Of a stretch of DNA of 64,000 nucleotides, positions 1 through 13,723 are shown piece after piece. How positions within the stretch are numbered: the first letter of the stretch is position 1; every line of letters starts with the position of its first letter. The position numbers were made by a program, and so were the translations under genes. The stretch is taken from contig SMSO01000032.1 of the NCBI GenBank assembly GCA_004764695.1, positions 5,021,483 to 5,085,482 on the forward strand, read 5' to 3'. Below the pieces are notes generated by a model that saw nothing but the letters and a program-made list of their open reading frames with translations, ran no database searches and was not told where the DNA came from. The stretch comes from Schizochytrium sp. TIO01 (Eukaryota; Sar; Bigyra; Thraustochytrida; Thraustochytriidae).

Positions 1-867
1 GCCAGATGGAAAAACTGCCATCCATCCATACGCTACGCTCCTCGTGGACGTCGAGGCTGAGCTAGCCAGCCAGCCAGCGGCTGCTTTGAGCTTTGAGCCC
101 GTGCTCGAAACCAGGACTCCAGACAACGAGGCCCCGGGCTTTGCAAGTCCTTTCCAAAGAATTGATCAGTTAGTTAGTTAATTAATCAATTAATTGCACT
201 CGTCATTACCAACAACTTCACAAATCGACGTTGTCATCTTATTAACGGGGTGTGCGCGCGTGCACGTGTGTGTTTTCACAGGAGTTGAGTCTGCTTCTTC
301 GCAGCTTTGGGTCGATTGGTAAACATTGAAGTTGGGAGCCGTTCGGCGGGCGATTCCGTCGCTCATTCGCTCGCAGGCCCATTCGTTCTGGAGAGAGCCC
401 CTCCGTCGCAGCGCCCGCGGCGTTGAGCCCTTCTCCTGCGCGTCTTGTCGCTCTTTGTCTCACTCTTCCACCGTCTTCGCTCCTAACTCCGCGCGCTTCC
501 CTGTTAGTCAAATGTCCCCATTCCGCCGAATGGCTTACGGGTCCTAACCAAAAGGAATAGCGGAAGAAAGAACAAAGACGCCAAAATGCGTTGCAAACAA
601 ACCAGTTCTAAGCTCGCGCTGCGCCCTCCAGCTCCTTCTCGAGAGCCCTCATCCCACTTTCTGCCACAGCCGCTAGCGAGAGAGAGAGATGGAGGCAGAG
701 AGAGGGAGAGAGCGAAGTGTCTTCTGGCAGGGACGCTTCTCCATCCGGCCAGCACTTCTTCTTGCTTGGTCTCTCAGAGCGGCGCCTTTCGCCCCTTTAT
801 GCCCACTGCTCTCGCTGCTTTTGCTGCTTTCTCGCGCCGGTTTTAGCTGCGAAGGGCCTCGTTTAGC

Positions 868-1085
868 CTGCTTGCGTGCTTGCTTGCTTGCTTGCTTGGT
901 AGCTTGCTTGCTTGGTAGCTAGGTGGCTAGCTTCCACGAGACCTGGAGGCAGGGCAAGCAGGAGGCGTTGAGGATTTCCGCTCCTCTGAGTTCTTGCCCC
1001 ACGGCGCTTATGCTGTTGCCAACAGTTGCTTCGTTTGCCTCTGCTGCGTTGGTTGGACACACAGCCGCCCTTGCTTTCTCACTTA

Positions 1086-1130
<45 letters not shown>

Positions 1131-1132
1131 GG
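868..1132. repeat. Two (CTTG)n tetranucleotide arrays
   Basis: Two blocks of the tetranucleotide CTTG/GCTT, at about 868-925 (interrupted by GGTAG) and 1085-1132 (nearly pure). They make long Leu/Ala/Cys-rich or Lys/Gln/Ala/Ser-rich false reading frames on either strand. Nothing suggests a coding role. Confidence 0.9.
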
Positions 1133-1263
1133 CCAGGGAATGGTGGTGAGCGAGCGAGCGTATCGAACGCGAGACGCGGCGAGGTTGTTTGACTGCATTG
1201 GTGCACGCCAGGACAGCGAAGAAAGGGCGGCGACAGCGAGAAGGAGAGCGAAGGCGTGAATGG

Positions 1264-1426
1264 CAATCCATCAATCCATCAATCCATCAGTCAATGAGTC
1301 AATGAATAAATGAATAAATGAATAAATGAATAAATGAATAAATGAATGAATGAATAAATTAATAAATTAATGAATAGATAGACAGGCCTAAGCGCCTCTC
1401 TTTCTCTCTCTCTCTCTCTCTCTTTC
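1264..1426. repeat. (CAATCCAT)/(AATGAATA)n array followed by (CT)n
   Basis: A chain of related 4- and 8-base units: CAATCCAT repeats, then AATGAATA repeats (about 1301-1353), then AATT-rich units, followed by a CT-rich run at about 1395-1426. The AATGAATA octamer is the reverse complement of the octamer that forms the large array at 6728-7290. Confidence 0.9.
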
Positions 1427-2087
1427 TGTTTGTGCCTCGACGAGAGGCCACAGTAGCAAGGGGCGCGAGCCAACAATTGCTGGTGTCTAGGCGTCTAGTA
1501 AATTTGCCGCCATTTGCCGATATAGCAGAGGCTGCTGGAGCTAAGTACTTACTTGGTCCGTTGCCAACTCGTCACACCAGCACCCATCAGGAGTGTTTTG
1601 CAATGGCTTAAACAGTGCTCTCTTAGGTTTCAATATTATTCTGTAGAGAAATAAAGTATTTGTGTATAGTATCGCTCAGACTCGGATTATTATTTTATAA
1701 TAATAAAGTATATTAAGTGAATATGTAAATCACTATTTAGAGTTTTGTCAGTAGGTATGGTTGTTATAATTAGAAGAGAAGTTTAGGGGAAGATTGACAT
1801 ACTTACTTAACTACTTACTTACTTACCTACTTGACAACAAAAATAAACGTGTTTTTCTAACACTCTTTTGATATTGAAAACATAAAACTTGAATACTGCG
1901 ATTCAATGATTAAATCAAGAGAGAGTGACTTCAATTGAAAAGCAGAGGAGAGCGGGGAGAGCGAGGAAACAGTCAAAATGAAATGCGCCTAGCGCTACTA
2001 CCTACTCGTAGCTTCCTCTGTATCAATTTCCCAACTCACAAACAACAGATTCTTCATCCCAACGCGAGAATGCTGCGGTTAGAATGC

Positions 2088-2443
2088 CGCAAAGAAAGAA
2101 AGAAAGAAAGAAAAAAGAAAAAAGAGGGGGAAAAGTTTTAGGTAGTTATAGGTACAGAAACCTAAAAAGTAACTTAGGTTCTGGATTGGCAAAAGCGCCG
2201 CGGCAGCTGAGCTGTTTCGGCGAGCCTTTTCCAGAGAGCGCTTTCAACCTATCGATTGCGAGGGCGCCGCTGATGCGCCTCTACAGCTCAAGTGCAATTG
2301 ACAGGCAGGTAGGTACTCTCTCCCACTTTTGCATGCATCCATACATACATACAATTTCATTCACTCCTGTGAGAAAGAAGCAAGAAAACGAGAAAATAAC
2401 ATTTTTCGTAAAAAAGAGAAAGAAAGAAAGAAAGAAAGAAAGA
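2088..2443. repeat. Two (GAAA)n arrays
   Basis: Purine-only GAAA/AAAG arrays at about 2088-2120 and 2408-2443, separated by about 290 bases of ordinary sequence. Lysine/glutamate-rich translations across them are repeat artefacts. Confidence 0.85.
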
Positions 2444-2820
2444 AGCGGATCAAAGTACCTATTTGCAACATTTTCAATCTCGATGCAAGCAAAGCTCGTC
2501 ATATGGAAGGCGGTGTAGGCTCAAGCGCACAGAAAAGAGAAGCTGCAGCTTTCAAGCACCTGTAAGCGATCCCCACGCGAGCTGCGCGCTCCTGTAAGCT
2601 TGTGTGTGCAGCTTGTAGGCTTGTACGTACACGGTGCTAGATACGCTTTCTTGGCCTTCAGGTGCGTGTAAACAAAAAGCAGCCTTCTTGCTTTCTGTAC
2701 TTATGTCATTCGTTAGAGTTCGCATCTCTTCCTTTGCAAAAAGTTTTCACAAAGGGTGCAAAAAGAAGAAACTAAAAGAAAAGCCACTCTGAGCGATGCG
2801 TTCAAGGCCTTCTGGTGGAG

Positions 2821-2878
2821 GCAATCAATCAATCAATCAATCAATCAAGCAAGCAAGCAAGCAATCAAGCAAGCAAGC
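2821..2878. repeat. (CAAT)n-(CAAG)n compound array
   Basis: CAAT units pass directly into CAAG units, which differ by one base, with a single CAAT unit reappearing among the CAAG units. Confidence 0.85.
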
Positions 2879-3108
2879 GCAGCTTCAGGTCAGGCTGTGG
2901 CAAAGCTTTGCGTGGTCCCAATGCGGTCGAGAGAACAAAGTTACGCTTCGTGTTACCAACTTTGACGGTCGCGATTTCCTCAATCGAAAGGAAACGAAGA
3001 GAATAGACAGACAGAGTGCGAATTATTATCTCGCGCAGAGGAAGAAAGAGTGAAAGACCGACCCAACAAAAGTGGCAAAGAATCAGTGACCAGCGAAACC
3101 ACAATAAT

Positions 3109-3173
3109 AAACTAAACTAAACTAAACTAAACCAAACTAAACCAAACTAAACCAAACTAAACTAAACTAAACT
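3109..3173. repeat. (AAACT)n/(AAACC)n pentanucleotide array
   Basis: Pentamer array of about 13 units, mostly AAACT with several AAACC variants in the middle. It is one of the few 5-bp arrays in the window, the other being TAACC at 55550. Confidence 0.85.
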
Positions 3174-6100
3174 GTCTCGATCGAAGCATTATTAGGTCCC
3201 AAAATATTAAATGAATGCGCCGCACAGTCGAAGCCGAACGTGCTACGCTGCAGAGAGGGTATGCTTTCAGAGCACAAAGATCGAATTCGAGGGAAGCGAG
3301 CGGAGAAGCCTCGGGGCGACTGCTGCGGTACCCAGACCCAAGGCGGGCCCGCTCTAGCGCCTACCAGCCGAGCGCAGGCCAGCGAAGCAGCGATCTTGCG
3401 CCGCAAACTCGCATTCTCATCAGCAAGCACCCAGGGTTACTTTTTTAGTTTTCATACTTTTAAATATTAAAATTAAATTAAGATGATTTTAATTCTAAAA
3501 AAAAGAAAAGTAAAGTATAATCTATTTATAAATAAGACTTTGATTGAGAACACAATTGCCACGTGAAGCAGTAAGCACGAAGGATACGTTCATTCCCATA
3601 CGAAACGAAACCACTCTGTGGTCTGCGATGATGAATGCCCTTGCGAGAGCATAGTATGCACCCGTGCACAACGGGCCGAAACCTCGCTTTCGAGCAGGCT
3701 GGAATCGATCTAGCGCGGTCGAGAGCTCTGCGACGAACGAACTGCGGGTGCAAGCGTTACGAAGGCAGAAACAGACTCATAATCACATAAGCACATAAAC
3801 ACACAAACTCATATACTCATAAACTCATAAACTCATGAACACGGACAGAGACAGAGACAGAGATGGAGAGAGACAGAAATCTTCTGCTTCGAGGTGCCGG
3901 AGAGGAAGCTGCAGCTTAAAGCCAGCAGAGCAGCCAGCTTCTCGGTCACACAGGCACAAGGAGTTGCGGTATGTGGGCAGGCAGAGCGAAGGCGGGAAGC
4001 GGCTAGCCAGCGGCAGCCCGCGAAAGCCGCCAAGAGAAGCTGCAGCTTCGTGATTCGCCTGCGGGGCCCCTCCCGCTCTCGAGGCGACGCCCCTCAAACA
4101 AACAGACAGACCCAAAGCCCAACAAAGACCCCGCCCTCTTCGGGCATTCTGCTCTCACGCCGCGGCCACCGACCTTTTGGGGACCTGGCTGGAGTCAGGA
4201 ATGCACCCCTGTAAGCCTGGATGCGCATCCGAACTTCGAAATTGGCGCCTCGCACGCCAACCTCGATACCGTTTTGAAGAGCGACGTCCTCGCCTGCTGA
4301 CTTCTGCTACGACGAGGCAGCTGCCTCGCTGGAAGAGTGCCCCCCGCCCTGCCCAGGGGATGGTGATAGCTGGCTGCGATCAAGAGTCGCGAGAGAAAGA
4401 GAGTCGTGTTGGCATTACGGGCGAGGAGGCCAAATGTGCTTACGCGAAAGCAGGCATTTGCGAGAGACCTTGACGATTATGAGGACTTACAACCTGCACA
4501 GGGAGTGCCTCGATAGCAAGAAGGCGGGATCTACAAGTCAATCAATCAAAGTCGTTGAGTGCATACGCATTTCGACCTGAATGTTTGCCCTTGATCTATC
4601 TTTATCTTGAAGCGGTGGTCCTCGCTCGGCACTGAGGTCTTTATCGCCGCCATCGCCCTCATCAGGAGACCGGTGGTAGCTAAGAAACTACACCGACCAT
4701 TCCGAATGCGCTTAATTTGGATAACCGAGCAGCAGTAGGCATACACGCGACCAACGCTTCTGCAGTTGCCTTCTGAAGGCCCAGCTTGAAAGCAAGAAAC
4801 CTGCAAGAAACCTGCGCGTGAGCAGCAGCACGCATCTACGCACGAGTCCTTTGTTCGCGCGGTTCTACTGAGCTCACGAATTGTCTTTTATAGACCTACC
4901 ATAGTCTCCGTCTCTCTGTAAGGAGCGACAAAGCTGCCGCGGCGGGAAACGGAAACCTAGCGAGCGAGAAAAACCAAAAAACAAGAAAACTTTTGGCTAC
5001 CGGAGACACCAATAATCAGCGTGATGCCTTCACGCCCTCGTCCAGCGAAAGATGTTTCAGTCGTACCCGCGTAAGAATGAGCGCAAGCAAAGTGCAGCCT
5101 GCCTTCCGAGGTATAGCAGCGTGGCGAATCATTTACAATTAGGTGCGTGCGTATGCATGAATGGCTTTACTCACGATTGTCCTTATTTACCCATACACAC
5201 GATAAATGAACGAAAGCGTTTACTTTCTTATTTCAAGTTGCTCATTCATTTCACCAAGACGTCTATGATGTAAGAAAGTCTATTTGTCCCTATTGAATGA
5301 ATAAATAAAAAGAATTAAAAACTAAAAAATGATTGAATAACCATGATAAAACAGCTTCAGACATCAAGTCAAGGGGTGGCAACGGAAGGAGAGCCAATGG
5401 GCAGGGCAAATCAAGCAAACAGGGAGATCTGAGAGAAGGCAGTGCGGTGACGGGTGGTCTCCAGACTTCGGCAGTCTCCTCTTAGACGCCGATCTATTTG
5501 CTGCAGACACACAGACAGACAGATATAGGAGAGAGAGCCATGATTTACTCGTTACTCAAACAGCCATAGACGATAGGTAGCTATAGCTACAGCGAACTAA
5601 GCCGGGCGCTATGCGAGTAGGAGTCGCATACAGGCTTGTAGGATCAGCTTCGTCTCTTTTCTTTTCCCATGCATGCATGCATGGATGGATAAAAGGATGC
5701 CCCTTTCTGGCTCTTCCCTCGACTCGTGAGAGCAATAGAATTTTAGTGCGCGGGAGAGGAAAGCGACGGTGCTCTCTCGCCATTGTTACTGCAGTCGGCT
5801 AGCGGAGCCACGCCGTCGGCAGCGCCTCTGTACGTTAAACCTTATTTATTCATTTTCTTCTCTCGAATCGTGGTTTTTGTTCAAGTTTTTTTTTTTTTTT
5901 TTAAATAATTTTTAAATAATAATTTTTATTTTAATCCTTTAAACCAATAGGTATTTTCTTCAAATCTATGCTTATCTGCCTACCAGTCAGATAGTAGCGG
6001 GTAGCAAGCGAGGCAAGTTTCTTTCTTTTGTGTCCTGCTCAATCTGGACGGGACAGGACAGGACTGCGCAACACAAGTCAGAGAGCACAGGACACCCAGA

Positions 6101-6517
6101 AGAGCGACCATTTCAATGGCCTCCCAGCCGAGAGATCCTCGCGCTGATCAACACGTAGATAGAGAGGTAGGTAGATAAGTGGCTGCCCGGCCAGCTGAGC
6201 TGAGCTGCTCCAAGCGATGGAGGAGGGAGCGAATGGAAATGCGATTGAGTTAGGAAAAGAACTCCACGGAGAAATAAGAGGAAAACATGTTTTCTAGCTT
6301 CGGAGGTTAGCCTTGGTTAGATAACTGGTACGTAGCAGTATCTGTTATCGAGGATTTATCTGTTATCTGTTTTCTGTTTTTCTTTTTTTCTTTTTTGGAT
6401 TATAAATAAACTTATAGATTATGTGCTGATCCTCATAAAATAAACATTCCGGCTGGAGGTAAGTTTGGGTCGGGAAATAGGTCTTTAGTCAAAGCTATAT
6501 AAGGTAAACATACCATG

Positions 6518-7292
<775 letters not shown>

Positions 7293-8014
7293 TACATGTG
7301 TCTGCTTCGCCCGTCTTGTATCGCGGCCGACTGCTCGTGCGGAAGAAAGGCTGCATGAGAGGAAGCGACAGAGTTTACGACTCCTCACTACTATTACTAC
7401 TACTGCTACTACCTGCACCACCACATAGGTCCATGCAGGACTTGGAGCAGAGAGAGAACAAAGAAAGAATAAAAGACAGAGAAAGGCTAGTCTTGCGAGT
7501 ACATGGCGAACGGCGTATCAAAGGCTGTCCCCCCTGTGAGGGGGTAATTCCTTGTGAGGAGAGCTGCCAAAAACAAGCTGGATAGCTTTGAGAGTTTTCA
7601 GCAGCCACACTCACGTAAAGCTATCTAGAGAGGGGACACTCATGTGAGCTGTTCGGCGCAGCTATTCAAGCGCTGATCCCCGCAGCTCAGCAATTGGCAA
7701 GCTCTCCCCTCCCGCAGAGTCGCATTAAGGATACCTGTATGTGGGTAATCAACCTAGTTACTTTGAACTCGGCAAAGCTAGCTAGCTTTCCAATACCTCA
7801 GTGGAGCCTCCTCTGCAGGCAGCGTCCCCTGGAAGCACGCAGGCACTCGCCCTCACCCACAGCGCCTCCAGCCAAAAGCCTTCTGGTTCTGGCTCTACTT
7901 CCAAACAAAAGCAATCTAGCTTCCTCGCAGCTTTTTTACAGCTTCTTCTCCAGCTCTGTGGCTGGCCAGTTAGCTCTCCTCTCCCCGCAGACTTGCAGAC
8001 TTGGCCGCTGCCGC

Positions 8015-8040
8015 CGCTCCCTCCCTCCCTCCCTCCCTTG

Positions 8041-8072
<32 letters not shown>

Positions 8073-8074
8073 CC
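8015..8074. repeat. (CCCT)n-(CCTG)n compound array
   Basis: CCCT units followed directly by CCTG units. They give Pro/Ala/Cys/Leu-rich false frames on the plus strand and Ala/Gly/Arg/Gln frames on the minus strand. Confidence 0.85.
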
Positions 8075-8267
8075 AGGGCACCGGTGGCCCAGAGCCGCCG
8101 TCCGTCGACTCCAGCTGAGCAGCTCTTGCTCGAGCCCCTCCGCTGCGGTGGCCGACCGCCCATCCTCCAAGCCAGCCTCAAAAGGGCGTCCGCGGAGGCA
8201 GTTTTACATATAGCCTGGTTCGTGACCCCTCTGAGGCCTATTCTCACGGCTTTACCAGCTACGTTGG

Positions 8268-8487
8268 ACTTTCTTTCTTTCTTTCTTTCTTCGCCACTTA
8301 TTATTGATTTTCATTGACCTTCTTTAATAAACTAATTTTACTTCACTTCACTTTACTTTACTTTACGTGCTTCTATGCCCACCTAGGCACCCACTGAGCG
8401 ATGGCTCAAGATATGATCTGTTTAGTACTTTTAGCAGCAGAGAGAAAGAAAGGAGAAAGAAAGGAGAAAGGAAAGAAAGAAAGAAAG
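8268..8487. repeat. TTTC, ACTTC/ACTTT and GAAA short arrays
   Basis: Three small arrays: TTTC units at about 8268-8292, ACTTC/ACTTT pentamers at about 8340-8366, and GAAA-type purine repeats at about 8432-8487. Confidence 0.75.
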
Positions 8488-8752
8488 TCGATAGGGGGAG
8501 ATATCGATCTATTTTTTAATTTAAAATAAAATGAAGCAATAGTGAATGGAATGGAGCGGAATAAATGGACCATTGATAGGCGACAGGACAAGCAGAGAAA
8601 GCCTCGAGTACATACCCAGATACGTAGATACATACATACCTACCCAGCACAGCATGCGCTGACCTTCGAGGATGTGTCGCTGAGCTAGGAACTAACCAAC
8701 CCAAAGACCAGGCGTCTTTTGTGGAGAGCGACTAAGAAGCAAGCAAGCAAGA

Positions 8753-8787
8753 AGCTAAAGCTATAGCTATAGCTATAGCTATAGCTG
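8753..8787. repeat. (AGCTAT)n hexanucleotide array
   Basis: Five AGCTAT/CTATAG-type hexamers in a row. The unit is nearly self-complementary, so the array can fold on itself. Confidence 0.85.
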
Positions 8788-8902
8788 TCGGTGAACGCGT
8801 CACTTGCAGGTTTCTTCTTCAAAATACACAAAACAGGAGAAAGAGTGAAAAAGCCGCGGTGCTTTCTTGCCTCTTTTATTAAGTTGAAATATACCGACGA
8901 TT

Positions 8903-9018
8903 GACTGACTGACTGACTGAATGAATGAATGAATGAATGAATGAATGAATGAATGAATGAATGAATGAATGAATGATTGATTGATTGATTGATTGATTCT
9001 AATTGATTGATTGCTTGA
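8903..9018. repeat. (GACT)n-(GAAT)n-(GATT)n stepped array
   Basis: Three adjacent pure blocks, GACT, then GAAT, then GATT, each differing from its neighbour by one base at the third position. The GATT block continues past a short interruption (CTAATTG) to about 9018. Confidence 0.95.
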
Positions 9019-10028
9019 TTGAACATTGGAGATGACTGTTAATATTCCCACTCGCATGCTATGGTTTGAAGTAGGCGTGAGCCTTATCCGCCGTTTTGGG
9101 GGGATGCAATTATTACTGTGAGGGGAAGTGCAGGAGTACAAAATGCGGCACGCTTTTCCCTGTTCTGTTATTTTCGCGCCCTCTCACGGGAGTATGTCAT
9201 TTGTTATTAATATTTGATTTTAAAACACATTTATATTTATATATATTTGTATGTATGATCTTCTTTTTCTTTTTTCTTTTTTTTTAGATTTCGAATATGT
9301 TTGCTTCTTTTTCTTTGTTTTTATTTAGCAGGAGGTATCATGACCCCGAAGTGAAAAAGCAAGATAATATGTATATATTTTTATAATTAATTTTAAAAAG
9401 CTTTTCTTCTTTAGAAAGAAAAACATTCATTTCAAAACTGGAAGTACCTAGTAGTAAAGTAAACTGAACTAAGCAAAACTAATACAAACTAATATAAAAT
9501 AAAACAAAATAGAATAAACATATCAAACTCTTTAAATTTTATAAAAGAGAAGAAAGAAAGCGTAGAGCAAAGAGGAAAGAGCAGCAGACACGCAGCAGCG
9601 GCAGCGGCGGGCGAGCAAAACGCGGCCAGGCGAGTCCGCGAGAGAAGCTGCAAGGCACCGGTGCAGGCAGGCCGACCAGCGAAACCGGGGCTCTGCAAGC
9701 ACCCCGCTGATAAAAGCGGCCTGGGCAAAACTAAACGCAGCCGCGACATTTCGACCATCATTCAGGTCATTTCATTTCACCTCACCTCATCTCAAAAAGG
9801 GGAAAGCAAAATATCACTCGGACCGTCGCTGCGTAGACGATTACAACAGCACCAGCAAAAGTCCCGACGCAGCACGAGATCCAGATCTTCAGAACGAGCA
9901 TAAAGGCGCCACCAATAGATAGCTTGGAGCGCCAAAACCAACATTTATCTCGTCGAAACCTGCACTTTAACGTGGTGAGAGCCAGGAAACTACACAGCAT
10001 CCGGTAGACTTGGGTTGTTCGAGGCAGC

Positions 10029-10313
10029 ATGGAAGACGACACAAGCCGCCGTGGCCCAGAGAGCGCAGGAGATGTGGAACCTTTAACGCAAGCCCGGGAT
10101 GACGTAGCGGCTGACGAAGCAGGAATGGCTCGCTCTGGCCGCGGATCAAAGGCGCAGCGTAGGCCCGGAGCATCTGAGGAGGAAGAGGAGGCCTCAGGAG
10201 ACAGTGCGGCAGAGCTGGAGAAACAACAGCTCGCTAAAGTGGGCGCATCCAAGTCCAGGAAATTGGGAGACGAACAAAATTATTCTCAAAAGACCTCGTC
10301 TTCTTCTTCTTCG

Positions 10314-10345
<32 letters not shown>

Positions 10346-12248
10346 AACGGCGCCGGAAAACTCAATATCATCTCCATTCTTGAAAAGGAGAGCGTCATCG
10401 AGCATGGAGGCAGAATCAGAACCTAGCGAAGATGCTAAACGCAGGCGTGTGAGCAGTGAAGCCCAATCGCTTTCAAGCCTGCAAGGACCTCTCGGGGCAC
10501 CAATTCTCCAAGGCTTTTTTCAACACACTCAACACATGCTAGCCTTTGTAGATCTCTCGGGACGCATCATTGTAGCGAATGGACGATTTGTAGACAGACT
10601 CGGTCGTGAGAAACTTTTAGATGTTGTAAATCAACATTACTCGGATGTGCTCTCGCCCCAGGCTGTGGAGGTAGTCCATGGGGTCCTGCAGGTCGTACGC
10701 TTTGGAGGTGTCATTAAAAAACGAGAGTTTGTCTTTGTCAAACCCCACGCAGAAAATCTCCGCAAAGATATTGCACTGATTTCGGTGAGGCCCGTTGCAG
10801 AGTCGGATATCGATTTCGTCCTCTCTGTCCAAGCCTTTTCAAATTTCGACCGCGTAACACCGCATAATTCGTTATCTGAAAACCTCCAAGGAGCACATAT
10901 CATATGTACTGACGTAACAAAAGAGTATTTTGCTCGCGAGAAACTCATCACCTCACAGCGAACTGCTGAAGGTGTCAGCAAGGATAAATCCGAAATGATG
11001 TCTACTATCACGCATGAGATCCGTACTCCGCTTGTCTCTGTACTCGGGTTTTCAGAACTTCTGCTGGACACAGATCTTACAGTGAAACAGAAGGAACTTG
11101 TTCAGCGTATTACCCGCTCTGGCGACGTTTTACTTAAACTCCTGAACAACTTTCTTGATCTCGCCAAGGTTGAAGCCGATGCTCTCGACCTAGAGACTGT
11201 GGAATTCAAGACTCTCAGCGTTCTGCAGAGCGTTCATGAACTTATGAGTGGCCGAGCTTTTCAAAAAAAGATCTCCTGGGAACTTGAAGTCTCAGAGAAC
11301 GTCCCCATTTGCGCTGTTGGAGACCAGGCCCGCCTCACGCAAATACTCATTAACCTTGTCAGCAATGCCATCAAATTCACCAGCAAAAATGGCTTGATCA
11401 GACTACGCGTTGAGGGCGATGCAGAGTTGTTGCCCCAAATTATCGGTGGTTTGCCACACCGCATGGTTTCCTTTCACGTCTCTGACACCGGTGTCGGTAT
11501 CTCTCCGGACAAACAAAATCAAATCTTTATGCCTTTCCAGCAGGCGGAAAGCTCTACGTCACGGAAGTATGGTGGGACAGGCCTTGGCCTACCACTTAGT
11601 CAGCGCCTCGCGGCACTTTTTGGGGGCACTGTGGATGTAGAATCCGTTGTTGGTAAGGGAAGCTGTTTTACACTAAAAATCCCTCTTGCGATTCCTGAAG
11701 GCACCGGGGTACTCGAGAAATCTACATACGAAAATGAAGCAGCCTCACTTATGGAGTCATCCAGCATCGATAGTAAATCCGATGGATCATCAACTGCTTC
11801 CAAACGTAAGGCAGCTTTGCCTGTCATTACTCATGGACTTGCGGCTCGTGGATTGCGTGTCTTAATTGTTGAAGACGCTATCGTCAACCAACTCATCTTC
11901 AAAACCTTCCTTGAGGCAGCCTCGATCAAGGTTGATGTGGCTTCCGATGGAATTGAGGCTGTTGAGCTTTTCAAGTCTCGCCCTTCTGACGCACTCTATG
12001 ACTTGATTCTCATGGACTTGCAGATGCCACGCCTTGATGGGTATGGTGCCACAAAACAAATTCGCGCCCTCGAGAAAAAACTGAAAATGTCTAGGACGCC
12101 GATTATTGCGCTAACAGCTTTTTCTGCCGGAAAGGAACTTAATCGTTGTCTTACTTCAGGATGTGATAACTATATTATCAAGCCTGTTAAGCGAAATGAC
12201 CTATTCCTCACCATTTGCGCAACCTTGAACCTTAGTGAAACACCTTGA
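10029..12248 (+). CDS. Hybrid sensor histidine kinase (PAS-HisKA-HATPase-REC)
   Basis: A 739-residue intronless protein that should sense a signal, autophosphorylate on His and pass phosphate to its own receiver. Residues 1-150 are disordered and acidic, with a run of 17 serines (90-106). A PAS-like sensor covers about 155-290. HisKA carries the H-box motif THEIRTP with phospho-acceptor His329. The ATPase domain shows the N-box NLVSNAIKF (Asn442, Asn446) and the G-boxes DTGVGI and GGTGLGL. The C-terminal receiver has the phospho-acceptor Asp663 in LILMDLQMP and the conserved Lys718 in IIKPVK. No transmembrane segment is visible, so it is probably soluble. All catalytic residues are present. 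The ATG at 10029 is the first in frame. Hybrid kinases of this type occur in protists, fungi, plants and bacteria but not in animals. The cognate phosphotransfer protein and input signal are unknown. Confidence 0.93.
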
Positions 12249-13723
12249 TAGCATTGGACCTTGCATATATATAGGGTAGTTCAATGGCACTGGCCATGTT
12301 TCACGTGCACAGAAGTTAAGGAATCTGGTATTTTTCGGCACATTTTCTTTGTCGAGCACAGTTTCTTCTGCTCGTTGGGTTTGGGAATAACCGGGTCTTC
12401 CATCCATAAGAAATGGATGGAGTCCTTGTCTTTTACTTTGCATTGCTTCATTCGAAAAATACTCTCATGCAAATTTTTATTCCTTTGTCGAGGAGGAGAC
12501 TTTCTCTTACTACACATGATTGGTCGTAGGAACTAGATTTTACCGAGAGCCATGACCTGGGCTTCGAGACAACACTACACTTATACACTATGTCTTGCAA
12601 GCGTCCAGGAACGCGGGGCTCCCACCTTAAGTTTTTGGGACAATCTAGTATGTATGTATTAGAAAGCAACATTTTTGATTGATTGAGATCAAAAGCAGGC
12701 CTGTGCAAGCTTTGTTAATTAGTGGTTTCTCACTTATTTTAAAGCTGCGTGCGTAAGCCCGAGTACATTTTTTCTCTTTCTCTTCTATTTTTATTCTTCT
12801 CATTTGCTCTTGTCTGTCTTGTCCAGCCGTCATTTTCTGTACTTTTCTTTGAAGGAATGCAGTCCCAATATCCCAAGATGTTCACTTGTCTTGTCTACAT
12901 CTTCTTGTTATTGTCTCTGAATAACTAAGTTTTCTCGCTTTTAATCTTGTCTCTCATAAGTCTAAATTGAAGTGGAAGGACAATATCGAATACCTAATAC
13001 CTGCCTACCTACCTACCTACCTACCTACCTACCTACCTACCTACCTAGCCAAGTGGTGACTGTTTCGGCCTGAATTTTAGTACCCAAGCAAAGCCTTTAA
13101 CTCATTACTTCCGACTAGTAATAGTACCTAGCCATATCCTTCAATTTAATTACGAGCGACTGCTCTATTCTCCTCGACCGTTGCTTCATATTCTTTTTTG
13201 AATAATAAAATTTTATAAGACTCTTAAATCTTACAATAGAATGCTCTTAGATTGTCTACAAACTATATACATAAAGTGTATGGAAAGGTAAGAGTGGTAT
13301 TAAGTACATTAAGTACTTAGGTGCATATACCTCCTCTGCCGCTACTACTACCACCACGCTAAGCATTACTAAGACACCAACAGGTACACACCGATCCGTT
13401 TGCCTTAGGGTTGCTATGTGTTGCTTTTCAGTCAGAACTAATCCTTCGTCTGTAGTGCGTCTTATGTAAAGGCGAGAAGTCTGAGTTACAATTAATCTAC
13501 TGTTGAATAGCTATGCGTTATATCTAAATAGTATACTTTATGCACGACGGCTTGCTCAAGTTTACTTTTGTACGCCATCGAAAGAGAAGAAGGAAGTCTC
13601 TCACTTCTGTCACTCGGGCAAAGTTACAGCCACTGCGTGCGCGTTGCGTTGCAGGGGCTGGGAAGAACAGGAGTACGCTGTTTTGTAAACCTTGAGACAT
13701 CATAAACTAGTAGAGCGACTACA
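12249..13723. other. Intergenic, with (CCTA)n array
   Basis: No gene seen. The stretch holds the 3' flank of the kinase gene, a (CCTA)n array at 13004-13047 and AT-rich sequence around 13190-13330. The final 100 bases are the upstream flank of the DPY30-domain gene. Confidence 0.6.
13004..13047. repeat. (CCTA)n tetranucleotide array
   Basis: Eleven pure CCTA units. Not in a reading frame of any gene. Confidence 0.95.

Noticed and set aside
7694-8317. A 207-codon open frame with Pro/Leu/Ala/Cys repeats
   Set aside because: It lacks an ATG start, spans CCCT/CCTG repeats and has equally long frames on the other strand.
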